Shown here: positions 34,076 to 42,157 of the stretch, in pieces | How positions within the stretch are numbered: the first letter of the stretch is position 1 | Layout of the letters: the number at the start of each line of letters is the position of its first letter | Program-made: the position numbers and the translations under genes | Assembly: GCF_021049305.1 (NCBI RefSeq) | Contig: NZ_CP088082.1 | Coordinates: 620,001-684,000 of the forward strand | DNA from: Ideonella dechloratans | Lineage (GTDB): Bacteria; Pseudomonadota; Gammaproteobacteria; Burkholderiales; Burkholderiaceae_C | DNA length: 64,000 nt | Direction of reading: 5' to 3' | Notes under the pieces: generated by a model | Database searches by the model: none | What the model was told of the DNA's origin: nothing | Seen by the model: only the letters and a program-made list of their open reading frames with translations

Positions 34076-34572
34076 TTCCGCCGCTCCTGTGCTCTTTGGC
34101 GAATCAACCGGCCAAGGGGCCTCGACGCGAAAACCAGCAGCATCACGCCTATCGGATACCAGGTCGAGAAGACCACCAAGGCATCGAAGGCTGGCCGTCC
34201 GGTGTTGGTAGGCAGTACGGCGGTCACAGCCATCAACCCGCCGACCGTCCAGATGATGCGCCACACGTAGGGCATCACGCGGGGCACGTAGCCGTCATCG
34301 AAAGCGGTCTGGTAGTAGCGGCGCAGGCCGCGCTCGGCAAGCGCCTGGCGCTGCCGCTCCGACAGCGCATCCGTCCGGCCATACCAGCGCCGGAATGGTG
34401 GACAGCGCAGCAGCAAAGGGGTGAAGAGGATCATCACCGCCACGATCGCGACACCCCACGCCATGACGGCGCCGGCATCGGGCCGCTTGGCGTTCTCGAT
34501 CACGGGCGCGAAGACGCCCGGAGCACCGATCATCCAGAACAGCGCAATGTGCTGATGGAAGGAGAGCTTCAT
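34072..34572 (-). CDS. Membrane protein of unknown function, 166 aa
   Basis: Starts at ATG 34572, which overlaps the stop of the upstream gene (ATGA). Four predicted spans: HIALFWMIGAPGVFAPVI, AWGVAIVAVMILFTPLLL, RIIWTVGGLMAVTAVLP and ALVVFSTWYPIGVMLLV. The polar region between spans two and three contains RYYQTAFDDGYVPRVMPYV. Travels with the flanking small genes as one unit. No family recognised. Confidence 0.7.
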   Translation of the reverse strand: MKLSFHQHIALFWMIGAPGVFAPVIENAKRPDAGAVMAWGVAIVAVMILFTPLLLRCPPFRRWYGRTDALSERQRQALAERGLRRYYQTAFDDGYVPRVMPYVWRIIWTVGGLMAVTAVLPTNTGRPAFDALVVFSTWYPIGVMLLVFASRPLGRLIRQRAQERRK

Positions 34573-34895
34573 TTGCTCATCCACTTGCGCAGCAGGCGCT
34601 TTTTCAGGGAGGCGCGTTCTTGCGGGTTGCGTCCCTTGTGATTGGCGATGCGATCCGCCGTGGCGGCCTGGCGCTTGACGGGCCAGTAGGAGCGGCCATC
34701 CTTGCCCATCGACCAGACGCTGCTGGCCTGGTTTTCCAGCAGGGGCAGATGGGCGCTCAGGGCTTCGGGCGACGCGCTGGTCAGCGCCGTGCGCTCACGG
34801 GTGCGCCAGCGCTGATGCCAGAGCTTCTTGTCCTCGCGCTCGCTGCCGCAGGTCGTGTGCCCGACGATGGGTGTTTTGCGGCGGCTGCGGCTCAT
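34569..34895 (-). CDS. Small basic unknown protein, 108 aa
   Basis: Arginine/lysine-rich product (MSRSRRKTPIVGHTTCGSER, later SKKRLLRKWMSK-like tail) with one cysteine and possible nucleic-acid-binding character. First gene of the three-gene passenger block. I recall similar proteins on mobile elements but know no function. Confidence 0.65.
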   Translation of the reverse strand: MSRSRRKTPIVGHTTCGSEREDKKLWHQRWRTRERTALTSASPEALSAHLPLLENQASSVWSMGKDGRSYWPVKRQAATADRIANHKGRNPQERASLKKRLLRKWMSK

Positions 34896-35149
34896 AACGT
34901 AGTGGTCTCCAAGAACATTCAGGACTGATCCCAGGCGTCGATGGTCAAGACCTGATCGGCAGGACAGGCGGCTACGCGGTCGGGAACTGGATGGTGTTCA
35001 GTCTCATGCCGACCCCATTCGATTGATCGCGTCGCTTGCGGCACGCTGCGACGCAAGGAGGTTTGCGACCTGGTTTAGCAGCCGTGTCCGCTGCATGTCT
35101 GTTACCTATCTCCCCGACCGCTCATTGGACCAACTCCAGAGATTGGGCT
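34896..35149. other. Intergenic segment, no gene seen
   Basis: About 250 bases between the passenger block and the cupin gene. Frames here are short and of poor composition. GC content falls toward 35100. It may contain the remnant of an insertion; I see no terminal repeat. Confidence 0.5.
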
Positions 35150-35506
35150 CTATCGCTCAGCCAATACGAAACCGGCATTGGCTGATGCCACAACCGAGAC
35201 GAACACAAATGGCTCGGTACCTGTATTTCGCGCCCCGTGCACTTGGCCCGGTCTTGCCACGGCTATCTCACCTTCCCTGAGGGCACGAACAATCCCATTG
35301 CCCTGAAAGTAATCAGCCATTCCCGACAAAACAGTCCACGTGTCTTGGCCGTGAGGATGAATGTGAGCCGCAATTTCCTGCCCGGGATGGACATGCCAAA
35401 CCACGATAATTGAGTCTCGGGTTTCAAGCACAACGGAACGAATAGGCTCGCCTTCGGACGGCTGAACATACTCGGCTACAGAAAATATTCTCGATTCAAC
35501 AGTCAT
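35150..35506 (-). CDS. Cupin-domain protein, 118 aa
   Basis: A single-domain cupin: PGQEIAAHIHPHGQDTWTVL carries the first metal-binding motif (two His, one Gln/Glu-type position) and VARPGQVHGARNTG the second His. Start at MTVESRIF (35506) follows AGAGGG. Cupins are metal-dependent or simple binding barrels; here it lies downstream of a chlorite-dismutase-family gene in an AT-rich passenger segment and may share its function in oxidant stress. That link is inference. Confidence 0.85.
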   Translation of the reverse strand: MTVESRIFSVAEYVQPSEGEPIRSVVLETRDSIIVVWHVHPGQEIAAHIHPHGQDTWTVLSGMADYFQGNGIVRALREGEIAVARPGQVHGARNTGTEPFVFVSVVASANAGFVLAER

Positions 35507-35549
35507 CGGAGATCCCTCTTTCACAGTGCCCCCAGACAGGCTGGATATG

Positions 35550-35725
35550 TGTAACGGCTCGCGTTTGAAAACGGGCGTGCTCGCATTCGATGCCGCTTTC
35601 GGCTCGAATTAACTGCAACTGACGGCGCGCTGAAGCTCACGCTATTTGCAAACGAGCTTGCAATCGACGGCGGCGGCTCGCATTTCATGGCGGCGTGCTC
35701 GAATTAATTGCAAGTGAAATGCCTG
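35550..35725. repeat. Imperfect non-coding repeats between cupin and Cld-like genes
   Basis: Two roughly 48-base units, ending CTCGAATTAACTGCAACTGA and CTCGAATTAATTGCAAGTGA, repeat with about 75 percent similarity, with further GCTCGCATTTC / GCTCGCATTCG and AGCTTGCAATCG copies. The 295-base gap holds no gene. The nature of the repeats is unknown. Confidence 0.55.
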
Positions 35726-35802
35726 GTTCCAAGCTATCCAAAATCAATAGATGCAGTGCCGGCTGCCCGCTAACGCCCCTGAGCGGTCAGACGGGGATTG
35801 AC

Positions 35803-36363
35803 CTACGCCGCCTCTCGCACGAGACGGATATCGACTTCTCTGTCAACGTACTTCCATTCCTCTGTTGCACGCAGTTCGGAAAGCAATGCGTTGAACTCAG
35901 CCTCATGGGTTGGCGCGAACTCGAACCAATTGAGAAAATCGAACGGTTCATTTTCAGAGAGGTCGCGGCAGTGATGGAGCTTGCGCGCTACTGCAGGCAA
36001 GTAGTTGAGCCCGATTTGAATGTGCTTTGACTTTTCGAAAACGCTCCGGCGCTCGTCTTGCGTGAATTCCCACCAAGCTGCGTTTTTTCGGATCGGTATC
36101 AACGCAGCGCAAGTTGCTTCTGGGCGCGCTAGCCCTTGCTGCTTCGCCACAATTTCGTTCTTCTCTTCGCGCATGACATACCGTTCATTGCTTGTTATTC
36201 CGCGAAGTACCCAGGGTGCATTGGTTTCGGGCTGCAACTCTGAGGCAGATATTACGTTGAGCCTTTTGGCTTCAGGCAGTGACTTGCCAACTATGGTTTC
36301 GGTTCCAACGATCCGCCAAAGACCGCTGTCTCCGCCGACGAATGCAAATAATCGTGTATCCAT
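35803..36363 (-). CDS. cld: Chlorite dismutase-family heme protein (short, clade-2 size)
   Basis: The 186-residue product matches short chlorite dismutases: LRGITSNERYVMREEKNEIV, AALIPIRKNAAWWEFTQDER, SKHIQIGLNYLPAVARKLHH and FDFLNWFEFAP, ending EEWKYVDREVDIRL. His in SKHIQ and Arg in VARKL are 13 residues apart, the spacing of the proximal heme ligand and the distal catalytic Arg in characterised enzymes. Cld converts chlorite to chloride and oxygen. Start MDTRLFAF (36363) follows AAGGGG; an upstream ATG (36429) is less likely. The gene is AT-rich relative to the transposon. Family is clear; chlorite activity needs confirmation. Confidence 0.85.
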   Translation of the reverse strand: MDTRLFAFVGGDSGLWRIVGTETIVGKSLPEAKRLNVISASELQPETNAPWVLRGITSNERYVMREEKNEIVAKQQGLARPEATCAALIPIRKNAAWWEFTQDERRSVFEKSKHIQIGLNYLPAVARKLHHCRDLSENEPFDFLNWFEFAPTHEAEFNALLSELRATEEWKYVDREVDIRLVREAA

Positions 36364-36499
36364 TTCAACCCCTTCATGTGAGTGTGTTAACTTTTTTACA
36401 GCTTCAAAAAACCTATCTGCCCATCCCATGCTTGTGCATCATCGCCTCGCCTCGCTTAGCGTAGTATTGCATTACGCTTACCAGCGCACCCCCCCCCAG
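36364..36499. promoter_or_regulatory. Region upstream of the Cld-like gene with a C9 tract
   Basis: AT-rich, with a run of nine C residues at about 36486-36494 (G9 on the gene strand) and an AGCGTA ... TACGCT inverted repeat at about 36458-36478. No confident -35/-10 pair. The homopolymer is a potential slippage site. Confidence 0.4.
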
Positions 36500-36877
36500 T
36501 TAAATTGTAAATATAGCATCGAATTGGTCTGTGATACGACCGCCAGAAAATAGCCGTTTGTCGCCATTTCCAAAATTAATTGTACCGTATCGGTACACCA
36601 CATCGAGGTTGATGTCGAAATAGCCGTGAGCCATGCGATTACGCATATTGCGCATGCTGCGCCACGGCACGTCGGCATGCGCCTGGGTGAACTCGACGTA
36701 GCCATCCATCACCTTTGTGGCCGCCTCGCCGATGACGATCAGGCTCATGATGACGGCCTGCTGGGTGCGCTTGTCGGCCAAGAAGTCGTCCTTGGCCATC
36801 CCTTCCACGAAGCTGCGCGCATCGGTTGCGGCCTGCTGAATGTGGTCGAGGTAATCGGGCAGGCGGTTCTCGCTCAT
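36500..36877 (-). CDS. HepT-like HEPN ribonuclease toxin with replaced C-terminus
   Basis: The 125-residue frame has the HepT body (LPDYLDHIQQAATDARSFVE, VIGEAATKVMDGYVEF) and the HEPN catalytic RxxxxH-type motif (RNMRNRMAHGYFDINLD). After LDVV the normal family tail is replaced by YRYGTINFGNGDKRLF and other unrelated residues, starting at a GTACCGATACGGTAC palindrome (36583-36597). The toxin therefore seems to have been cut by the AT-rich segment; whether it is still active is uncertain. Overlaps mntA by ATGA. Confidence 0.8.
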   Translation of the reverse strand: MSENRLPDYLDHIQQAATDARSFVEGMAKDDFLADKRTQQAVIMSLIVIGEAATKVMDGYVEFTQAHADVPWRSMRNMRNRMAHGYFDINLDVVYRYGTINFGNGDKRLFSGGRITDQFDAIFTI

Positions 36878-37164
36878 ATCGGTTGCGCCTCCGCGAGCAC
36901 CTTGGCCCGGAACTTCGGCGGCAGGTCGCCGGGAGTCAGCAGATCGACGTCAACGCCGAGCAGCGATTTCAGTTCTTCTTCCAAATCGCCCAAGTCCAAC
37001 AACGTGGCACCGGGCAGCGCATCGACCAACAGGTCGAGGTCGCTGCCATCCCGGTCGGTGCCATGCAGCACCGAGCCGAAGACGCGCGGGTTCGCGGCGC
37101 GAAAGCGGCCTACCGCTTCACGCACTGCGCTTCGCTTCATGTCAAGCACAACAGACGGTCGCAT
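36874..37164 (-). CDS. MntA-type minimal nucleotidyltransferase antitoxin
   Basis: A 96-residue protein with the nucleotidyltransferase signature GSVLHGTDRDGSDLDLLVDA (GS...DxD). MntA partners neutralise HepT by adding nucleotides to it. Start at MRPSVVLD (37164), after AAAGGA at five bases; an upstream ATG at 37170 is possible. Toxin-antitoxin pairs are frequent passengers of Tn3-family transposons, where they stabilise the element. Confidence 0.88.
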   Translation of the reverse strand: MRPSVVLDMKRSAVREAVGRFRAANPRVFGSVLHGTDRDGSDLDLLVDALPGATLLDLGDLEEELKSLLGVDVDLLTPGDLPPKFRAKVLAEAQPI

Positions 37165-37322
37165 GGGCATCCTTTCTTATCGAAACTCGTTGAGATGATA
37201 TGCAATCAAGAATAGAATTTCAAGAACTATTTTCGAGAATCGCAATGCCTTGATTCCCGTGCCGCGCCGGTTGCCTTGGCGGGCTTGTCACAAACCTACG
37301 TTTTCAAGAAGAAGGAAACCGC
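37165..37322. other. Gap before tnpA, candidate res site
   Basis: About 150 AT-rich bases with repeated TCGA/TTGAGA-type elements and no gene. In Tn3-family elements the resolution site lies in such a gap; no triplet of 12-bp resolvase subsites can be read confidently by eye. Confidence 0.4.
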
Positions 37323-40289
37323 ATGCCCCGCCGTTCGATCCTCTCCGCCGCCGAGCGCGAAAGCCTGCTGGCGTTGCCGGACACCAAGGATGAGTTGATC
37401 CGTCACTACACGTTCAGCGAAAGCGACCTCTCCATCATCCGGCAGCGGCGCGGCCCGGCCAATCGGCTGGGCTTCGCGGTGCAGCTCTGCTACCTGCGCT
37501 TTCCCGGCGTCATCCTTGGCGCTGATGAGCCACCGTTCCCGCCATTGCTGAGACTGGTCGCCAACCAGCTCAAGGTCGGCATCGAAAGCTGGGACGAGTA
37601 CGGGCAGCGTGAGCAGACCCGACGCGAGCACCTGGTCGAGCTGCAAACGGTGTTCGGCTTCCAGCCGTTCACGATTGGCCACTACCGGCAGGCTGTCCAG
37701 TTGCTGACCGAGCTGGCCATGCAAACCGACAAGGGCATCGTGCTGGCCAGAGCCTTGATCGAGCACCTGCGGCGGCAGTCGGTCATTGTGCCCGCCCTCA
37801 ACGCCGTCGAGCGGGCGAGCGCCGAAGCGATTACCCGCGCCAACCGGCGTCTCTACGACGCCTTGGCTGAGCCGCTGACGGACGTGCATCGCCGTCGCCT
37901 CGACGATCTGCTCAAGCGCCGCGACAACGGCAAGACGACGTGGCTGGCCTGGCTGCGGCAATCCCCGGTCAAACCGAACTCGCGGCACATGCTGGAACAC
38001 ATCGAACGCCTCAAGGCGTGGCAGGCGCTCGACCTGCCCTCCGGCATCGAGCGGCTGGTTCACCAGAACCGGCTGCTCAAGATCGCCCGCGAGGGCGGCC
38101 AGATGACGCCCGCCGACCTGGCGAAGTTCGAGCCGCAGCGGCGTTACGCGACCCTGGTGGCGCTCGCCATCGAGGGCATGGCCACCGTCACCGACGAAAT
38201 CATCGACCTGCATGACCGCATCCTGGGCAAGCTGTTCAATGCCGCCAAGAACAAGCATCAGCAGCAGTTCCAGGCATCCGGCAAGGCGATCAATGCCAAG
38301 GTGCGGCTGTTCGGGCGCATCGGCCAGGCGCTGATCGAGGCCAAGCAAGCGGGCCGCGATCCGTTCGCCGCCATCGAGGCCGTCATGTCCTGGGATGCTT
38401 TCGCCGAGAGCGTCACCGAAGCGCAGCGGCTCGCGCAACCCGAGGACTTCGATTTCCTGCACCGCATCGGCGAGAGCTACGCCACGCTGCGCCGCTACGC
38501 GCCGGAATTTCTCGACGTGCTCAAGTTGCGGGCCGCGCCCGCCGCCAAGGACGTACTCGACGCCATCGAGGTGCTGCGCAGCATGAACAGCGACAACGCC
38601 CGCAAGGTGCCCACCGACGCGCCGACCGAGTTCATCAAGCCGCGCTGGCAGAAGCTGGTGATGACCGACACCGGCATCGACCGGCGCTACTACGAACTGT
38701 GCGCGCTGTCGGAGCTGAAGAACGCGCTGCGCTCCGGCGACATCTGGGTGCAAGGCTCGCGCCAGTTCAAGGACTTCGAGGACTACCTGGTGCCGCCCGC
38801 GAAATTCGCCAGCCTCAAGCAGGCCAGCGAATTGCCGCTGGCCGTGGCCACCGATTGCGACCAGTACCTGCATGACCGGCTGACGCTGCTGGAAACGCAG
38901 CTCGCCACCGTCAACCGCATGGCGCTGGCCAACGAGCTGCCGGACGCCATCATCACGGAGTCGGGCCTGAAGATCACGCCGCTCGATGCGGCGGTGCCCG
39001 ATACCGCACAGGCCCTGATCGACCAGACGGCGATGATCCTACCGCACGTCAAGATCACCGAATTGCTGCTGGAGGTAGACGAATGGACGGGCTTCACCCG
39101 GCACTTCGCCCACCTGAAGTCAGGCGACCTGGCCAAGGACAAAAACCTGTTGCTGACCACGATCCTCGCCGACGCGATCAACCTGGGCCTGACCAAGATG
39201 GCGGAATCGTGCCCCGGCACGACCTACGCCAAGCTGGCCTGGCTGCAAGCCTGGCACATCCGCGACGAAACCTACGGGGCGGCACTGGCCGAGCTGGTCA
39301 ACGCGCAGTTCCGACATCCCTTCGCCGAGCATTGGGGCGACGGCACCACGTCATCGTCGGACGGCCAGAACTTCCGCACCGGCAGCAAGGCCGAGAGCAC
39401 CGGCCACATCAATCCGAAATACGGCAGCAGCCCAGGGCGGACGTTCTACACCCATATCTCCGACCAGTACGCGCCGTTCCACACCAAGGTCGTGAACGTC
39501 GGCGTGCGCGACTCGACCTACGTGCTCGACGGCCTGCTGTATCACGAATCCGACCTGCGGATCGAGGAGCACTACACCGACACGGCAGGGTTCACGGACC
39601 ACGTCTTCGCGTTGATGCACCTGCTGGGCTTCCGCTTCGCCCCGCGCATTCGTGACCTGGGCGACACCAAGCTCTACATCCCGAAGGGCGATGCCACCTA
39701 CGAGGCGTTGAAACCGATGATCGGCGGCACGCTCAACATCAAGCACGTCCGCGCCCATTGGGATGAAATCCTGCGGATGGCCACCTCGATCAAGCAGGGC
39801 ACGGCGACGGCCTCGCTGATGCTCAGGAAGCTTGGCAGCTACCCGCGCCAGAACGGCCTGGCCGTCGCCCTGCGTGAGCTGGGACGCATCGAGCGCACAC
39901 TGTTCATCCTGGACTGGCTGCAAAGCGTCGAGCTGCGCCGCCGCGTGCATGCCGGGCTGAACAAAGGCGAGGCGCGCAACGCGCTGGCCCGCGCCGTGTT
40001 CTTCAACCGCCTGGGGGAAATCCGCGACCGCAGCTTCGAGCAGCAGCGCTACCGGGCCAGCGGCCTCAACCTGGTGACGGCGGCCATCGTGCTATGGAAC
40101 ACGGTCTATCTGGAGCGGGCCGCGAACGCCTTGCGTGGCCACGGTCAAGCCGTCGATGACGGCCTGTTGCAGTACCTGTCGCCGCTCGGCTGGGAGCACA
40201 TCAACCTGACCGGCGATTACCTCTGGCGCAGCAGCGCCAAGATCGGCGCGGGCAAGTTCAGGCCGCTACGGCCGCTGCAACCGGCTTAG
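37323..40289 (+). CDS. tnpA: Tn3-family transposase TnpA (Tn21/Tn501 type)
   Basis: A 988-residue replicative transposase. [20 protein letters not shown] at the start, the DDE catalytic region with [37 protein letters not shown] and [20 protein letters not shown], and a normal C-terminal end are all present. Start is preceded by AAGAAGGAAACC. The stop lies five bases inside the right terminal repeat. Length and open frame indicate a functional enzyme. Confidence 0.96.
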   Translation: MPRRSILSAAERESLLALPDTKDELIRHYTFSESDLSIIRQRRGPANRLGFAVQLCYLRFPGVILGADEPPFPPLLRLVANQLKVGIESWDEYGQREQTRREHLVELQTVFGFQPFTIGHYRQAVQLLTELAMQTDKGIVLARALIEHLRRQSVIVPALNAVERASAEAITRANRRLYDALAEPLTDVHRRRLDDLLKRRDNGKTTWLAWLRQSPVKPNSRHMLEHIERLKAWQALDLPSGIERLVHQNRLLKIAREGGQMTPADLAKFEPQRRYATLVALAIEGMATVTDEIIDLHDRILGKLFNAAKNKHQQQFQASGKAINAKVRLFGRIGQALIEAKQAGRDPFAAIEAVMSWDAFAESVTEAQRLAQPEDFDFLHRIGESYATLRRYAPEFLDVLKLRAAPAAKDVLDAIEVLRSMNSDNARKVPTDAPTEFIKPRWQKLVMTDTGIDRRYYELCALSELKNALRSGDIWVQGSRQFKDFEDYLVPPAKFASLKQASELPLAVATDCDQYLHDRLTLLETQLATVNRMALANELPDAIITESGLKITPLDAAVPDTAQALIDQTAMILPHVKITELLLEVDEWTGFTRHFAHLKSGDLAKDKNLLLTTILADAINLGLTKMAESCPGTTYAKLAWLQAWHIRDETYGAALAELVNAQFRHPFAEHWGDGTTSSSDGQNFRTGSKAESTGHINPKYGSSPGRTFYTHISDQYAPFHTKVVNVGVRDSTYVLDGLLYHESDLRIEEHYTDTAGFTDHVFALMHLLGFRFAPRIRDLGDTKLYIPKGDATYEALKPMIGGTLNIKHVRAHWDEILRMATSIKQGTATASLMLRKLGSYPRQNGLAVALRELGRIERTLFILDWLQSVELRRRVHAGLNKGEARNALARAVFFNRLGEIRDRSFEQQRYRASGLNLVTAAIVLWNTVYLERAANALRGHGQAVDDGLLQYLSPLGWEHINLTGDYLWRSSAKIGAGKFRPLRPLQPA

Positions 40290-40322
40290 CGTGCTTTATT
40301 TTCCGTTTTCTGAGACGACCCC
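40285..40322. repeat. Right 38-bp terminal inverted repeat
   Basis: CTTAGCGTGC at its inner end and GACGACCCC at its outer end; the exact inverse of 33120-33157. TACCA follows at 40323-40327. Confidence 0.95.
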
Positions 40323-41381
40323 TACCAGGTGCCGGGCATGCAGCGCCTGCCGGTGCGGGTGGACGGGCGCACGGTGGGCTGGCTGGTGCTGGCGCCGTTC
40401 CAGAGCGTGACCGAGGGCGGTGCCGTGCGCTTCGGCCGGCGGCAGGCCCAGGCCAGCCTGCTGATCGCCGGGGTGGCGGGCCTGCTGGCCGCGCTGATCG
40501 CCTGGTGGGTGTCGCGCCGCCTGCTGGCGCCGGTGCGGCGCGTGGCCGCGGCCACCCACCGCCTGGCCGCGGGGGCCTATGACACGCGGGTCGAGGTGGA
40601 CAGCACCGACGAGGTGGGCCAGCTGGCGCGGGATTTCAACGCCCTGGCCAACACCCTGGCCCGGCACGAGGCGCTGCGGCGCGACTTCCTGGCCGATGTG
40701 TCGCACGAGCTGCGCACGCCGTTGGCGGTGCTCGCGGGCGAGGTGGATGCACTGGTGGACGGCATCCGCCCGGTGACGCCGCAGGCCCTGGCCTCTCTGC
40801 GCGCCGAGGTGGAGCGGCTGGGCGAACTGGTCAACGACCTCAACGAGCTGGCCCTGTCCGACGCGGGGGCGCTGAGCTACCGCATGGCCCCCGTGGCCCT
40901 GGCCGACTTTCTGGAGCGTCGGGTGGCCGAGCACCGCTGGCACTTCGAGCAGCACGGCCTGGATTTGCGCCTGCTGCCGTTGCCCGCCGGTGCCCAGGGC
41001 TGGCAGGTGCAGGGCGACGAAGGGCGACTGCAGCAGCTGCTGGACAACCTGCTGGCCAACAGCTACCGCTACACCGATGCGCCGGGTCGGGTGGAGATGT
41101 CGCTGGAAGCCCGCGCCGAGGCGCTGTGGGTGGAGATCCACGATTCCCCGCCCGGCGTGCCGCAGGAAGAGCTGTCACGCCTGTTCGAGCGGCTCTACCG
41201 GGTGGAAGGTTCGCGCAGCCGTGGCACCGGGGGAGCGGGCCTGGGCCTGTCCATCTGCCGCAACATCGCGCAGGCCCATGGCGGCCACATCGAGGCCCTG
41301 GCCTCTCCCCTGGGCGGCGTGTGCGTGCGCCTGAGCCTGCCGCGGCTGCACCATCCGACCCATCCCGCGCCGGCCGCCTGA
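40323..41381 (+). pseudogene. BaeS-like sensor kinase, 3' fragment
   Basis: Encodes the remaining part of the kinase: end of the sensor domain (VPGMQRLPVRVDGRTVGWLV), second membrane span (LIAGVAGLLAALIAWWVS), HAMP, HisKA with the phospho-accepting His (DVSHELRTPLAVLAGEV) and a GHKL ATPase domain (NLLANSYRYTDAPG, RGTGGAGLGLSICRNIAQ). It has no start codon of its own in good context. ATG 40339 could give a kinase lacking the sensor half, with one span; this might be made at low level. Confidence 0.9.
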
Positions 41382-41422
41382 GCGGCATGGACCGGGCCAG
41401 ACATGCCGAGCGAGACCCCTTG

Positions 41423-42157
41423 ATGGACGTTGCCAACACTCCCTCCGGCACGGGCACCGTGCTGATCGTCGAGGACGAACCCAAGCTGGCCGCGCTGTTG
41501 CAGGACTATCTGCGTGCTGCAGGCTTCAACACCGAGATCGTGGCCGACGGACGCCTGGTGCTGGACGCCATTCGTCAGCGTCCGCCGGCGCTGGTGCTGC
41601 TGGACCTGATGCTGCCCGGCCGCGATGGCGTGAGCCTGTGCCGCGAGCTGCGCACCTTCAGCCGCGTGCCGGTCATCATGGTGACCGCCCGGGTGGAGGA
41701 GGTGGAGCGGCTGATCGGGCTGGAGGCCGGGGCCGACGACTATGTCTGCAAGCCCTACCGCCCGCGGGAGGTGGTGGCCCGCGTGCAGGCGCAGTTGCGC
41801 CGGCAGGCCTGGGGGCAGGCCACGTCGCAGACGGCTACCCCGACGGCGGAGACCGGATCCGGTGGCCTGTTCATCGACGAGGACGCCCTGCGGGCCCGCT
41901 GGCAAGGAGTGGCACTGGATGTGACACCCGCCGAATTCCGCCTGCTGCGCCACCTGGCCCGCGCCGCCGGCCGGGTGTTTTCGCGCGACCAGCTGCTGGA
42001 CGTGCTGCACGAGGACGGCCGGGCCGTGACCGACCGCGCGGTGGACAGCCACATCCGCAACCTGCGGCGCAAGCTGGAGGCCGCCAGCCCCGGCAGCGAC
42101 CCGATCCGCTCGGTCTATGGCGTGGGCTATGCCTGGGAGGGTTGGACCTCGGGCTGA
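41423..42157 (+). CDS. baeR: BaeR-like OmpR-family response regulator
   Basis: A 244-residue regulator with a receiver domain ([17 protein letters not shown], phospho-Asp in [24 protein letters not shown]) and an OmpR winged helix ([20 protein letters not shown]). [19 protein letters not shown] matches the BaeR-type signature. The gene lies 41 bases after baeS. In enterobacteria BaeSR activates mdtABC and acrD. Here it would be expected to activate the RND operon starting at 32581. The symbol is by resemblance. Confidence 0.87.
   Translation: MDVANTPSGTGTVLIVEDEPKLAALLQDYLRAAGFNTEIVADGRLVLDAIRQRPPALVLLDLMLPGRDGVSLCRELRTFSRVPVIMVTARVEEVERLIGLEAGADDYVCKPYRPREVVARVQAQLRRQAWGQATSQTATPTAETGSGGLFIDEDALRARWQGVALDVTPAEFRLLRHLARAAGRVFSRDQLLDVLHEDGRAVTDRAVDSHIRNLRRKLEAASPGSDPIRSVYGVGYAWEGWTSG

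Larger units (their letters stand above)
33120..40322. mobile_element. Tn21-subgroup Tn3-family transposon, 7203 bp, inserted in baeS-like gene
   Basis: Bounded by perfect 38-bp inverted repeats starting GGGGTCGTCTCAGAAAACGG and by TACCA duplications. Contents, left to right: serine recombinase, three unknown genes, AT-rich segment with cupin and chlorite-dismutase-family genes, HepT/MntA genes, and tnpA. The ends match the Tn21 subgroup and TnpA is 988 residues. No antibiotic or mercury genes are seen. The sequence of insertion reconstructs an uninterrupted host gene. Confidence 0.95.

Noticed and set aside
35750..35800. Integron attC site (GGGGCGTTAGCGG on the minus strand after the Cld-like gene)
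   Set aside because: GTTAGCG does not match the GTTRRRY core, and I could not pair it with a complementary 5' core; left as unexplained repeats.
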